A stretch of 64,000 bases of DNA. It comes from Variovorax sp. EL159. Its GTDB lineage: Bacteria > Pseudomonadota > Gammaproteobacteria > Burkholderiales > Burkholderiaceae_C. Positions 11,201 through 17,541 of this stretch are shown in pieces. The number at the start of each line of letters is the position of its first letter. Positions within the stretch are counted from its first letter, which is position 1. Location of the stretch: the NCBI RefSeq assembly GCF_900100965.1, contig NZ_FMUJ01000006.1:1-64000 (forward strand), in the 5' to 3' direction. Under the pieces are notes generated by a model. It was not told the origin of the DNA, did not search any database, and saw nothing but the letters and a program-made list of their open reading frames with translations. The position numbers were made by a program, and so were the translations under genes.

Positions 11201-11767
11201 GCCCCCGCCATCGACACTGATGCCTGCCGGATTCGCGATGATCACTTCCGCGCGTTGCCCACCGACCTCGATGTAGCCGCGCAGCTGGCTTGGAATGCCG
11301 CCGTTGACTTCGTTGAGGATGATGCGTGCCGAACCGCCAGCCAGATTGGGATTGCCTTGCGTCCAGCCACCCAACTGGGTCTGAACATTCGTTCTGCTGT
11401 TGTTGAGGATTGCCCCGTTGGGGCCGACACTGAACTGGTTGTAGACGTTGCGCGAAACGCCCGCAGCGGACGGTGTCTGCACGTTGATCAACGGCACACC
11501 GTTGGGTGCGACCAGCACAGTCGGACGAAGGTTGCCGGGGACGTTGGGGGCTCCGACGATCTGGGCCTGGCTGGGCATCACCGCCAAGAGCCCGAAGAGC
11601 ACGGCCGCAGCCACCGGCGAAAGGACCGCTGCCGACACCGACGACGCCGTCTTGCCTCCACCCGTTGCTTTGGACGCGCCCTTGCCTGTGCTCGTGGCCG
11701 TTTCCTGAACCACCATGCGCATGCCCCGCGCGGCGTTGAAGACGATGCGGTGCAGATGGCGATTCAT
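1961..11767 (-). CDS. cdiA: CdiA/BcpA-type TpsA exoprotein, 3268 aa filamentous haemagglutinin with C-terminal toxin
   Basis: Giant secreted adhesin/toxin-delivery fibre. The start at ATG 11767 gives an extended signal peptide region (MNRHLHRIVFNAARGMRMVV), a hydrophobic core and cleavage near PSQA-Q (about residue 69). A TPS haemagglutination-activity domain follows (about 70-330) with NVNS/NPAGI-type motifs such as VIIANPAGISVDGGG. Next is a very long array of roughly 20-residue FHA repeats (G.L....N..G pattern, about 400-1450). A central region around 1500-1750 contains DGSTQQVLVPQVYVR, and a second haemagglutinin repeat block (about 1850-2650) is rich in AGNDINI/ASTV motifs. The pretoxin region has Gly/Ala-rich membrane-like stretches (about 2900-3000), then a linker and the toxin tip at 3166-3268. 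I see no VENN and no NxxLYN delimiter before the tip. The gene is first in the operon with cdiI, the lipoprotein and cdiB. No frameshift is seen. Confidence 0.95.
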   Translation of the reverse strand: MNRHLHRIVFNAARGMRMVVQETATSTGKGASKATGGGKTASSVSAAVLSPVAAAVLFGLLAVMPSQAQIVGAPNVPGNLRPTVLVAPNGVPLINVQTPSAAGVSRNVYNQFSVGPNGAILNNSRTNVQTQLGGWTQGNPNLAGGSARIILNEVNGGIPSQLRGYIEVGGQRAEVIIANPAGISVDGGGFINASRATLTTGTPQFSPAGSLDSFLVRGGTISIDGAGLDVSKTDYAAILARAVQANAGIWASELKVVTGANQVSADHSQVTPVAGTGQAPTFALDVAALGGMYAGKITLIGTEAGLGVRNAGSIGASNGNLIVTSAGRLENTGTLEGQSVQLTSTGSDIINRGTIRQTSMAPLAFTAPTISNTNGGWIGSEPVSASTAGTGSSTGTGTAPSSGSSGSTSSPASTGGVTTGGTAASAAAPIEAGAIVAAGTIQNDGGKVYAGGPITVQTANLVNNGGTLSVASMSLNQPSFQNAGGTLNISGAFTANLGTFSNATGTLHAGSLDITATGDLNNQDGVLTSDSNANLTVGGNANNTRGTISATGALTANVAGAIQNTSGRLTSNQSLSVSAQSLNNSQGTMSSAGGNVQLTVGQQLLNTDGHIASGGTLAIQAGSLDGSKGSLQSTGDMNVTAAQALTSTGTNVAGGNATLKGASIDVSGSQTGAANIALTATQGNATTSGATVATPGTLAITANAQPAQTLVNNAGQLNAGQLQINASNIANTSGGKIIQTGTGATVLAVSGSIDNSNSQIATNGQDLTLQAASITNTNGKIDHAGTGTLSIAGGSYSGANGEITGNGALAVNVTGAFNQDGGSTSAQQIDLSAGSLSNQNGGSIVQAGTGTTMLNVGGALLNSGGTIASNGAITASAGSMANQGGKLQAAGTSDLNLTVASQLDNSADGKILAGGNVTAQAGSLKNDAGTLTAVGNLNATVSGAATNVGGMLAANGNTTITAASLNNSAGTTAAVTGNLAVATSGTTTNNAGTLQAGGTTTLSNGGLVNQGGKVFGNSLSVDTHGNTLDNSAKGTIAATTTVDIKSGALQNDSGLVQSGGAMTIDTHGQALTNTNAAGYANGQGGITSADTLTLNAGAVNSSAGFVGAKGALTANTQSFSNTAGGQVIGQAAVAVNTNGTTYDNSGGQTQAVGALTVTSGNLQNVGGLLRSSDTTTLNAAGVNNANTSGTNQGIEGTNVAINAANLGNQTGAVRASQNLTVTSGGTVDNSAGGLLSAGDTLKLVDPNAANPSAKTLNVVNTGGSMVASNSLQIDAASFSNDGSFTSGRDMSVALTQDIVNNHDVSVSGNLTYGTTGHLTNNAKLLAGNTLTVNGNVVDNTVTGEMSGMDTIINAGTLNNRGLVDSQGSTQVNTSALNNIGTGRIYGDAISISTGTLLNDTETVGGTTTAATIASRGDLDIGATNITNREHALVFSSGNMAIGGALDASRKAIGQGSTLDNLSADIQSLGNMSLSMANVNNRDVHIQLGTPTSTQSVMVGVAPVTPVGSGVGRTTQYTLAEVNLDPINGLIYRKDTGELVGIGGYGLWTNSITTVTDTAVNADPAHLIAGGNMTVNGHLYNQDSQVLAGGTITANDYQSSQLTGLVKVSGLASVINNQGQVEATNIPIVLAPLSIPLGAYKYQENINATAGYSAGSATTGSGSAGGGGASSANGSSRAGTIVEVAANVGTVIGTAGTGAGTSGGSSAGGGQTIPVVVRTSTPNLSLPQASLFRTQASGNFLIETDPRFANYRNWLSSDYLLSNLGLDPNNMLKRLGDGFYEQQLIREQVAQLTGYRYLGGFNNDDDQYAALMNAGATFAKQYGLRPGVALTAAQMAQLTSDIVWLVQQTVTLPDGSTQQVLVPQVYVRVRPGDIDGSGALLSADATIIKSTGDVTNKGTIAGRSLVSITADNVNNLDGGRIAGGVVGVTARTDLNNIGGSITAQDAAVLAAGRDINIRTTTSNAGTTTGIDRVAGVYVTNPGGVLVASAGRDANIVGAALMSVGSATVGANRNINLGTVSEGYTISFANKNIAGISSQSREVGSIIQAQDGVGLVAGNDVNIRAGAVGSTEGALIVTAKNNINLTAGQEVTSVASATQRSSKSLFRSNSSSTLDSTSTVDVLSSSLSGKTVTLVAGNDINAQAAQLSSQEAMSLSAKRDINLTTANRTTQDLHASQQRSSSTGLSKAWAVASDAGGPVGGYGNRQFSGNSTSADIKTQAVGTTISAGSLQTISGRDTTLQAATVVTDGNITMLAGRNLTIESAQNTELSSSSSANGKSGFIGSWSSPGLGNIKDFGAKATVSTTQQSSQVASLSGNVTLVAGNEYRQTASSVLAAGQAGPQVGGDINILAKNVTINEAYNTEQSVSMQRSSSSKLGGSASFMGVSTDSLRNARSTVRAMGDTSGNGRMQVLGALNLAMAGQQAYGAGSTLAGALSGSGPSLTDLSNIGQLSYGVSVSASRNTSQGTSVTASTTAVGSSVTGANNVNIVATGAGADSNIHAVGSTIAAGNTVNMAADNDILLEASKNTSVTVGQNSSRGASVGVTLGAGAQNGVSIQLGVQNGKGSDNQNETTYNATQVSGGNAVNASSGRNLTLNGATIEGNRVKADVGGDLKITTLQDVSVGQSRQSSGGFGVSVCVPPICYGVVATVSGNAASAKANGVFISPNTQAGIKAGDSGFDVKVKGNTNLTGAVIESTQAAIDNSKNSFSTGGALTTSDLQNLSRSSGSSYSVGANVSLGYTTPNDPNPTWDPKKGQAPVPPSRGAGIGGYSGNSQDSTTKSGISGIAGDQSVRTGDASSAGTLIKDWNTQDIIKNVQAQAAITQEFNASAAKAVGAYADQQTRRYEFASDQAGIAQQVLNDPNATPEQRQQAQQVLDGANSIMSTEQGNYDTWKEGGVGRMVAHTIVGALGGGVDGALGAATTALAAPMIDAYTGNLPPGVKNAVGAAVAAGIGAAAGGAAGAASGYSQDVNNRQANAAQRAALAGLQEGATADKQRRLADAQCAILKCAAGVNPTTPGYDDLISSQNRGTQNAEEIAALMKTGAYHVYGAADVAIDLGNWAKESVANGAKNLGIAVVDEFRAAVSAANPPQVPPDIDGGSGPSTGGSTVAAGVVVLPCITPPVCVPYAAPIPLTGLGYSPGNVTLSSSNEGSDSSNQSNGASANQVGQARENRVAGISGGQVSNEKIITSRGNTDIDVVGPNGQLIGVGGPAKANNLGNLGNEIAKLQEVAAQRGVIVQYYITDSTPPSVYNFLTKRLGVENVFIFKEP
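1967..1972 (-). promoter_or_regulatory. Strong Shine-Dalgarno for cdiI inside the cdiA 3' end
   Basis: AAGGAG on the minus strand, 5 nt before the cdiI ATG at 1961. It encodes the last Lys-Glu of CdiA, so toxin and immunity translation are physically tied. It decides the ATG at 1961 as the immunity start. Confidence 0.75.
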
Positions 11768-11911
11768 GTTCTTGGCGCTCCCTGATAGTTGTTCGTCTGC
11801 TACGCATCTGTGACGAGACGCTCCAAACGGGAGGCGATTATGCAGAGCTGAAACCTTTGCATACGAGGCACTTATTCACAAAACCAAACTGCACGCAAAA
11901 GACTTCGTTGC

Positions 11912-11933
11912 ATGTAATTCATATGAACTACAT
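11912..11933. promoter_or_regulatory. 22-bp near-perfect palindrome upstream of cdiA (candidate operator)
   Basis: ATGTAATTCAT followed by ATGAACTACAT: the two 11-base arms are reverse complements at 10 of 11 positions with no spacer. It lies about 145 nt before the cdiA start, in the AT-rich part of the intergenic region. The symmetry suggests a dimeric regulator site; the regulator is unknown. Confidence 0.5.
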
Positions 11934-12022
11934 CCATCCGTGATCCGTGGTATTTGCGCAATAGCAAGGCGGCGAAAAAGCGCGCCCCAGATCGCCGGCA
12001 TGCTTGACCGGCCAACGATCAG

Positions 12023-12039
12023 GCAGGCCGCAAGCCTGC
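12023..12039. terminator. Short hairpin downstream of the 12071-13381 gene
   Basis: GCAGGC - CGCAA - GCCTGC, a 6-bp stem with 5-nt loop, 32 bases past the stop of the minus-strand gene. There is no T-run after it, so a terminator role is weakly supported. Confidence 0.25.
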
Positions 12040-12070
12040 GAAGAGCGCCTCTAAAGGGCTCTAGGAGGTT

Positions 12071-13381
12071 CTAGACAGCCGGCGCCGGCCGCAGCAACCA
12101 ACGCACTTCCTGCGTCTGCTCGCTGTCCGGATAACGCGACTCCAGCGTCGTCAGAATCGGCTGTGCCATGTCCGTGCGCCCCAGCCCCTGCACCAACGCG
12201 CGGGCTGCCAATTCATAGGCCTGCGGGATCGCCTCATTGCCGCGAAAGCGGCGATCGAAGCCCGACAGCAACGCCAGCGTGGCGTGCGCGTCGCCGTTGC
12301 GCCATTCGGCGCGCGCCATCGCGATCACCATCGACGGGTCGTCGAGCGCAAAGGTCTTGTCGCGCTCGCGGCAAAGCTTGAAGACCTTCAGCGCTTCGGA
12401 CGCCATGTCGCGACGCATCAGCAGCGGGATGAAGCGCCGCGCCTGATCGAGCATCGTGGCCTGCTTGTCGGGCAGCATCGCCAGCACGCGGTGGTAGCGG
12501 CGCTGCGCCGCGAGGTCGTCCGACGCGGCCGTGCGCTGCGCTTCGTAGGCCGTGCCGAGCGCGGCGGCGAGGTCGCCGTCGGTGATGAGTTGCGCCACTT
12601 CGGCATCGGTGCGCTGCGCGGCGATCTGCTCGGGCGTGCGGCGGTCCACCGGTGCGCCATCGCCGAGTTCGCTCCCGGGCACGGCGTCGATGCCGAACGC
12701 ATCGTGGTGCTGGAACATCACGTAGCCCAGCAGGCTCGCCATGACCCAGCCGAAGTAGATGAAGGCGAAGTTGACGATCGGCAGGATGATGCGGCCGTCG
12801 AACATCGGCACCACCATCGAAATGGCCACCTGCGCGCCCGAACTCAAGAGGAACAGGAAGAAGCACAGCAGCGCGTAAGGCCAACCGATGGTGCGCATCG
12901 CGTCCATGACATGGCCCGGGTTCATTGCCTGGAAGAAGCTGCCGGACTGCACCAGCACGATCACCGCCGCCGGAAAGGTGAAGGACATGACGAACAGCGC
13001 GACCGTGCCCAGCACTGGCGCATACCAGGCCAGCCAGCCAATCAGGAAGGCCTGCACCACCGAAATGGCGAACAGCTTCCACGGCAGGTAGGTCCAATCG
13101 TCGCTGGACTCGCGGCCGAAGTCGGCCGAATCGCGGATGCCGCGCGCACCGAGCGCGATGATCTTGAAGCCGTAGCGGCTGGCCGCCAGCATGATGCCGA
13201 TCTCGATGAGCACGAAGGCCAGCACATCGGGCAGGAAGAAGATCGCCTCGAAGAAAAGGCTGCAGAACGACAGCAGCAGGCCATAGGCCAGCGGCCGCAT
13301 CTGGAACGGAAAGGCGAAGAAGCTGTTGAGCCGGTGCCAGAACGGCGGCGGAGGCGGCAACGAATCCTTGACGACGATCAT
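12071..13381 (-). CDS. Polytopic membrane protein with C-terminal TPR-like region
   Basis: 436 residues. The N-terminal half (about 20-230) is an integral membrane domain with about six hydrophobic helices. The stretch SRYGFKIIALGARGIRDSADF followed by a WTYLPWK motif recalls DUF4013-like membrane proteins. From about residue 245 the protein is cytosolic, Ala-rich and helical, with TPR-like pairs (AALGTAYEAQRTAA, EALKVFKLCRERD, ALLSGFDRRF). Starts at ATG 13381, 48 nt after the stop of the small exported protein gene at 13430-13969, with which it is probably co-transcribed. Function unknown; neither the membrane domain nor the helical tail has catalytic motifs I recognise. Confidence 0.8.
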   Translation of the reverse strand: MIVVKDSLPPPPPFWHRLNSFFAFPFQMRPLAYGLLLSFCSLFFEAIFFLPDVLAFVLIEIGIMLAASRYGFKIIALGARGIRDSADFGRESSDDWTYLPWKLFAISVVQAFLIGWLAWYAPVLGTVALFVMSFTFPAAVIVLVQSGSFFQAMNPGHVMDAMRTIGWPYALLCFFLFLLSSGAQVAISMVVPMFDGRIILPIVNFAFIYFGWVMASLLGYVMFQHHDAFGIDAVPGSELGDGAPVDRRTPEQIAAQRTDAEVAQLITDGDLAAALGTAYEAQRTAASDDLAAQRRYHRVLAMLPDKQATMLDQARRFIPLLMRRDMASEALKVFKLCRERDKTFALDDPSMVIAMARAEWRNGDAHATLALLSGFDRRFRGNEAIPQAYELAARALVQGLGRTDMAQPILTTLESRYPDSEQTQEVRWLLRPAPAV

Positions 13382-13429
13382 GACGAGGGCCTGCTTTCTG
13401 TTCGGGTCTTGCTGCTTTTTGCGGCTTGC

Positions 13430-13969
13430 TTACTTGCGGAAGAACTCGCTCTGGCTCATGGCGCCCCGGCCGCCGACGCGCACCACCGTGGCCTCGTCGG
13501 CATGCACGAGGCGCATCTGGCCCAGTTCGCGCTCCAGGCGCTGCGTGAAGCTGGTCTTGAACTGCAGGATCGACTCGCCCATCTTGAGCACGCTGGTGCC
13601 TTGAACGGTCGCGCTGCGGCGGTCGGTGGCTACCTCGATGGTGTCGATGTGGTAGTCGTACTCGATGGCGAGGATGCTGCCGACCTGGTCGCTGATGGCG
13701 CGGATCTTCTCGAAGGTCTTGCGGGTGGCCTCGCAGGCCTCGTCGCGGTCGTGGGTGGTCTCGACCGTCTTGCCCATCATCGTGGTCTTGCTTTCGATCA
13801 CGGCCTTGCGGCTGAGCTGCTTGCACAGCTTGTCGGCATCGTTGGCGGAGATGGCGCGCGCTTCCTGGTGGTAGTAGTCGCGCACCATGTTCTCGTCGAG
13901 CTTGCGGCCGCCGATAAAGAAGTACCACGCCCCGATGCAGAGCGCGATCACGATCGCTATTTGCTTCAT
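13430..13969 (-). CDS. Small membrane-anchored/exported protein of unknown function
   Basis: 179 residues starting at ATG 13969, chosen because a GGGGGGAAG ribosome site precedes it and the protein then opens directly with the hydrophobic anchor MKQIAIVIALCIGAWYFF. Upstream in-frame codons (to 14023) would give a long polar leader and are rejected. The periplasmic part is mixed alpha/beta, with HQEARAISANDADKLCKQLS and a strand-rich second half (EYDYHIDTIEVA, ATVQGTSVLKMG, FKTSFTQRLER). This layout recalls small NTF2-like or Tim44-like periplasmic modules, but that is only a fold-level impression. First gene of a two-gene unit with the membrane protein downstream. Confidence 0.75.
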   Translation of the reverse strand: MKQIAIVIALCIGAWYFFIGGRKLDENMVRDYYHQEARAISANDADKLCKQLSRKAVIESKTTMMGKTVETTHDRDEACEATRKTFEKIRAISDQVGSILAIEYDYHIDTIEVATDRRSATVQGTSVLKMGESILQFKTSFTQRLERELGQMRLVHADEATVVRVGGRGAMSQSEFFRK

Positions 13970-14055
13970 TCTTCCCCCCGCCCGCATGCACGCGGCCTTG
14001 GCGCTCCGATCGGCCTCATTCACACGGCCTCATTCGATTTTTCGGGGCAGTATAC

Positions 14056-14068
14056 GTTAACAAATGTT
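14056..14068. promoter_or_regulatory. 13-mer GTTAACAAATGTT upstream of the ECF sigma gene
   Basis: GTTAACAAATGTT, in an otherwise GC-rich intergenic region, about 127 nt before the sigma gene and 87 nt before the divergent membrane-protein gene. The identical 13-mer occurs on the other strand at 59814-59826 before the DUF11 operon, in the same orientation relative to the downstream gene. Candidate shared regulator site. Confidence 0.4.
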
Positions 14069-14194
14069 TCCATTTGGCGGCCGAATCGCGGGTGTCCGGG
14101 GTCGTCGCCGATGGCCGCCGAACCCATCTCGCGGGAGGGTTTCCCGGGCTGAATCCGGGCGGCCTCGCAGGGCGTATATCAGGCATGCGCACCG

Positions 14195-14788
14195 ATGTCC
14201 GACAATCCGCGAATGACAGCACCCAGCCCGGACGCCGAATTGATGGCCTTGATCGATCGCATCGGCCATCGCGACGAAGCCGCCCTGCGGCAGCTCTACG
14301 ACCGCACCTCGCCCAAGCTGATGGGCTTGGCGATGCGCGTCGTGCGACAGCGCGAGTGGGCGGAAGACGTCCTGCAAGAGGCCTTCCTGACCGTCTGGCG
14401 GGTCGCCGGCGACTACCGCTCGTCGCTCAGTCCTCCGCTGGCGTGGCTGGGGCTGATCGTTCGCAGCCGGGCGCTCGACCTGCTGCGGCGCCGCACCGCC
14501 GACCGCGCCCAGCTCACCCAGGAATTCGACGAGCTGATGGCCGACACCCTCGAATCGGACGCGCCGAACCCGGCGGACACCGCCGACGCGAGCGAACAGG
14601 CCTGGGCGCTGCACCAGTGCCTGGACCAGCTGGAAGGCCGCCAGCGCGAGGTGGTCAGCCTGGCCTACCTGCGGGAGATGAGCCACGGCGAGCTGGCCGA
14701 GCAACTCAAGCTGCCGCTCGGCACGGTCAAGACATGGATCCGGCGCGGGCTCGAAAAGCTGCGCGTCTGCATGGGGCGTTTTGCATGA
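14195..14788 (+). CDS. ECF-family RNA polymerase sigma factor
   Basis: 197 residues (191 if the second in-frame ATG at 14213 is used; neither has a strong ribosome site). Region 2 spans about 25-95, with LRQLYDRTSPKLMGLAMRVV and the conserved WAEDVLQEAFLTVW. Region 4 spans about 140-190, with LEGRQREVVSLAYLREMSHG and the recognition helix LPLGTVKTWIRRGLEKLR. The gene after it, 25 nt downstream, is an RskA-type anti-sigma factor, so the pair should respond to an envelope signal. It directs RNA polymerase to a small regulon that often includes its own promoter. The neighbour with signal peptide and SGNH fold (15599-16369) may belong to the same transcript. Confidence 0.93.
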   Translation: MSDNPRMTAPSPDAELMALIDRIGHRDEAALRQLYDRTSPKLMGLAMRVVRQREWAEDVLQEAFLTVWRVAGDYRSSLSPPLAWLGLIVRSRALDLLRRRTADRAQLTQEFDELMADTLESDAPNPADTADASEQAWALHQCLDQLEGRQREVVSLAYLREMSHGELAEQLKLPLGTVKTWIRRGLEKLRVCMGRFA

Positions 14789-14813
14789 AGGCGATGACGA
14801 AGAAGGTGACCCC

Positions 14814-15575
14814 ATGAATCTCATCGCACACCCCGAACTGCTCGAATTGCTGGCCGCGAGCCACGCCCTGGGCACCCTGCGCGGCGGCGCCCGCCGCCGC
14901 TTCGAGGCCATGGCCCGCGAGCAGGCGCCAGTGCGCGCCGCCGCGCTGGTCTGGCAAGGCCGGCTCGCGAGCATGACCGAGCTGCAAAGCCCGATCGTTC
15001 CCGATGCGGCCGTGTGGACCCGCATCCGCAACATGATCGACGCCGAGAAGGCCCAGCAGGCCATGGCGCAACAGCGCGACGCGGCCAACGCCGCCGCGAG
15101 CGCCAGGCCGCAGCCCGGTGGCTGGCTGCGCAGCCTCGCGCTCTGGCGCGGCGCCACGGCGGCCGGCGCGCTGGCCACCGTGCTGGCCGTGGTGGTCGGG
15201 CTCAACCTGCGCGACCAGTTGAACAACGCCCCGGCTGTGCAGTACGTGGCCGTGCTGTCCGACGACCAGTCCACCGCCTCGATGCTGGTGACCTTCGATC
15301 CGAAGAAAAAGCAGCTGGTGCTGCAACGCGTAGGCAACTACACCGAAGCTGGCGACAAGTCGCTGCAACTGTGGGCTTTGCCGCCCGGCGGCGCGCCGCG
15401 CTCGCTCGGCGTGCTCGACAATGCACCGGGTTTGCGGCTGGCGGCATCGGAATCCGATGTCCACGCCGTGCCGACCTTGGCCGTTACCTTGGAAGCCAAG
15501 GGCGGCGTCCCGCCAGGCAGCGGACCCAAGGGGCCCGTGGTCTTCAAGGGCGCGCTCATCGAAAAAACCATCTGA
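14814..15575 (+). CDS. RskA-type membrane anti-sigma factor
   Basis: 253 residues starting at ATG 14814, with AGAAGG shortly upstream. The cytoplasmic N-terminus (about 1-105) has the ASHALGTLRGGARRRFEAM helix typical of anti-sigma domains that hold an ECF factor. One transmembrane helix lies at about 110-130 (GATAAGALATVLAVVVGL). The periplasmic part (about 135-253) is the RskA sensor domain with VQYVAVLSDDQSTASMLV, LQLWALPPGGAPRSLGV and a final KGPVVFKGALI strand. It is immediately downstream of the sigma gene. Release by regulated proteolysis is the family's usual mode. No Cys-His zinc motif is present, so it is not a ZAS-type anti-sigma factor. Confidence 0.92.
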   Translation: MNLIAHPELLELLAASHALGTLRGGARRRFEAMAREQAPVRAAALVWQGRLASMTELQSPIVPDAAVWTRIRNMIDAEKAQQAMAQQRDAANAAASARPQPGGWLRSLALWRGATAAGALATVLAVVVGLNLRDQLNNAPAVQYVAVLSDDQSTASMLVTFDPKKKQLVLQRVGNYTEAGDKSLQLWALPPGGAPRSLGVLDNAPGLRLAASESDVHAVPTLAVTLEAKGGVPPGSGPKGPVVFKGALIEKTI

Positions 15576-15598
15576 CCTGCTTCCTGCCTGCCTTTCCA

Positions 15599-16369
15599 AT
15601 GTCTTCGATGAAAACCGCGCTGGCCGCGGCCGCGCTGCTGACGGCTGCGCTCGCCGCGCAGGCCCAGCCTGCCTTCTTCCCCCAGGAATCCGAGACGGCC
15701 GCCGCCGAGGCCGCGTCCGCCCGCGACTACCTGGCCGCCAAGGAACGCTGGCACAACGAGCTGGCCGCCTTCGCCCGCGCCGACCAGGAGCACTTTCCCG
15801 CGCCCGGCGGGGTGGTGTTCGTCGGCAGCTCCACGGTGCGCATGTGGACCCGCATGCAGCAGGACTTTGCCCAGGTGCCCGGCGGCATCGTCAACCGCGG
15901 CTTCGGCGGCTCAACGCTGTTCGACTGCAGCCTGTTCGCGCGCGACCTCGTGGTGCGCTACAAGCCCCGGCAGGTGATGGTCTATGCCGGCGACAACGAC
16001 CTGGCCGAAGGCCGCACGCCGCTGCAGGTGCTCGACAGCTTCGCGCGCTTTGCCAACGCGGTGCGCGCCGAGCTGCCCAACACCCGCATCAGCTTCATCT
16101 CGGTCAAGCCCAGCCCCTCGCGCGAGCAGCTCATGCCGCAGATCCGCGAGACCAACCACGTGATCTCGGCCTACCTCAACCTGCTGCCCAACAGCGAATA
16201 CATCGACATCTACACGCCGATGATCGGTGTCGATGGCCGGCCGCGCCCCGAGCTGTTCCGCGGCGACAAGCTGCACATGACGGACGAAGGCTACCGGCTG
16301 TGGCACTCGGTGATCGCGCCGCACCTGCCGAGCGTTCCGCCGGCGCCGGTCGCGACCTCGCGGCCCTGA
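15599..16369 (+). CDS. Secreted SGNH/GDSL-family hydrolase
   Basis: 256 residues with a signal peptide cleaved near AQA-QP. The SGNH blocks are visible: VVFVGSSTVRMW (Gly-Ser-Ser at 76-78, nucleophile Ser in a GSS variant of GDS), the Gly in NRGFGGST (about 103), YAGDNDLAEG (Asn at 133) and GDKLHMTDEGY (Asp223, His226). These support an esterase or acyl-hydrolase acting in the periplasm; the substrate is not evident. It lies 23 nt after the anti-sigma gene, so it is likely the third gene of that operon. Starts at ATG 15599, with an alternative at 15608. Convergent with the OpgC gene, whose stop is 29 nt away. Confidence 0.88.
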   Translation: MSSMKTALAAAALLTAALAAQAQPAFFPQESETAAAEAASARDYLAAKERWHNELAAFARADQEHFPAPGGVVFVGSSTVRMWTRMQQDFAQVPGGIVNRGFGGSTLFDCSLFARDLVVRYKPRQVMVYAGDNDLAEGRTPLQVLDSFARFANAVRAELPNTRISFISVKPSPSREQLMPQIRETNHVISAYLNLLPNSEYIDIYTPMIGVDGRPRPELFRGDKLHMTDEGYRLWHSVIAPHLPSVPPAPVATSRP

Positions 16370-16398
16370 CCCCCGACCCGTGAATCGGGCCGCGCGGC

Positions 16399-17541
16399 TC
16401 AGGCCGGCGCGGGGCCCGACGGCACGTCATCCGCCGGCGGTGGAACGTCCGCGCCGCGCGTGAAGCGCGCCACGAAGTACATCCCCGCGAACACCGCCAA
16501 CAGCAGCAACCCGTCGCCCCACCACGGCCGCGCAGTCTGGCTGTCGCCATAGAAGGCCAGCACCAGCAGCACCGCCACGAGGTGCGCGCAGAACACCGGC
16601 AGCGAGGCCGAACCCATCGCCTCCAGCCAGCGCATCCGCGGAATCCGGCGCATCAGCCAGGGCCCGAAGCGCACCGCCAGGATGCCCAGCGCCACGAGGT
16701 TGACCAGCCGCAGCGGCCCGAGCTGCCATTTGTCGAACAGCAGGTTCAGCTCCACATCGCCGCCGAATGGCGCCTGGCCGTTGATGCCGGTGTGGCGCCA
16801 ATAAAGGCCGTACAGCGCGATGCCCGCCGCCAGCACCAGCAGCCATGCCGGAAAGCGCAGCGGCCGCGCGGCGGGGCCGCTGCGGGTGGCACCGATGCAC
16901 AGCCCCGCGAACCACAGGAACTGCCAGGCATAGGTGTTGAAGGCGCCCATCTCGTGGAACGGCACCGGCACGCCCAGGTAGCGCACGGCCAGCCCGTAGA
17001 CCCACTCGCTCAGGCCGAACTGCGCCGCCACCCACACGCTGACGCTCACCACCATCACCAGCGTCCAGCCGTGGCGCATCGCAAAGGCCAGCACCCACGG
17101 GCTCATCAGCATGAAGAAGATGTACATGGGCAGGATGTCGAGCAGCGCGGGCTCGTAGATCAGCAGCAGCCCGTACAGGAAACCATCGCGCGGCTCGGCC
17201 AGGTAGTAAGACACCAGGTTCTTCACCGCCGGCTGGTCGATGTGCAGCCCCAGCGCGGCGATCACCGTGAACAAGAACAGAAGAATCGCCGCCTGGCACA
17301 GGTAGACCTTGACCACGCGCCGCCAGAACGCCTGGCGCATCGAGTCCACCCCGCGCGCGTAGCCGATGCGGCTGTAGACCAGCCCGGCCACGAAGGCCGA
17401 CAGCAGCACGAAGCCTTCGGCGGCCGAAACGAAACCAAAAGGCTGACCCAGCGGATCGGTCAGGCGCGTGGGAAGGTGGGTGACGGTCATCAGCACGAGC
17501 ATCAGCCCGCGCAAGGCGTCTATTTCCCAGTAGCGTTTCAT
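16399..17541 (-). CDS. opgC: OpgC-type integral membrane acyltransferase
   Basis: 380 residues, about ten transmembrane helices, opening with KRYWEIDALRGLMLVLMTV. That matches the OpgC family, which modifies osmoregulated periplasmic glucans with succinyl groups. Conserved features are THLPTRLTDPLGQPFGFVSA, EGFVLLSAFVAGLVYS, a Tyr-Arg-rich cytoplasmic loop, and LPMYIFFMLMSPWVL in mid-protein. The basic MRRIPRMRWLEAMGSASLPVF segment precedes the last helices. The last 15 residues are Pro/Asp-rich. Transcribed divergently from the A2M gene across 171 nt; a TACAAT-like element on the minus strand (17597-17602) could be its -10 box but lacks a good -35. No opgG or opgH is present in the window. 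Confidence 0.85.
   Translation of the reverse strand: MKRYWEIDALRGLMLVLMTVTHLPTRLTDPLGQPFGFVSAAEGFVLLSAFVAGLVYSRIGYARGVDSMRQAFWRRVVKVYLCQAAILLFLFTVIAALGLHIDQPAVKNLVSYYLAEPRDGFLYGLLLIYEPALLDILPMYIFFMLMSPWVLAFAMRHGWTLVMVVSVSVWVAAQFGLSEWVYGLAVRYLGVPVPFHEMGAFNTYAWQFLWFAGLCIGATRSGPAARPLRFPAWLLVLAAGIALYGLYWRHTGINGQAPFGGDVELNLLFDKWQLGPLRLVNLVALGILAVRFGPWLMRRIPRMRWLEAMGSASLPVFCAHLVAVLLVLAFYGDSQTARPWWGDGLLLLAVFAGMYFVARFTRGADVPPPADDVPSGPAPA

Larger units (their letters stand above)
11768..12070. promoter_or_regulatory. Intergenic region upstream of cdiA
   Basis: 303 bases without a gene, AT-rich between about 11850 and 11960. It should hold the cdiA promoter on the minus strand. The only clear structure is the 22-base near-palindrome at 11912-11933. 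A weak minus-strand promoter candidate (TTGGTT, 18-nt spacer, TATGCA) lies between that palindrome and the gene. GGGAG about 11 nt before the ATG is the probable ribosome site. Confidence 0.5.

Noticed and set aside
12023..12039. Strong intrinsic terminator after the membrane-protein gene
   Set aside because: The stem is only 6 bp and no T-run follows; kept only as a weak hairpin.
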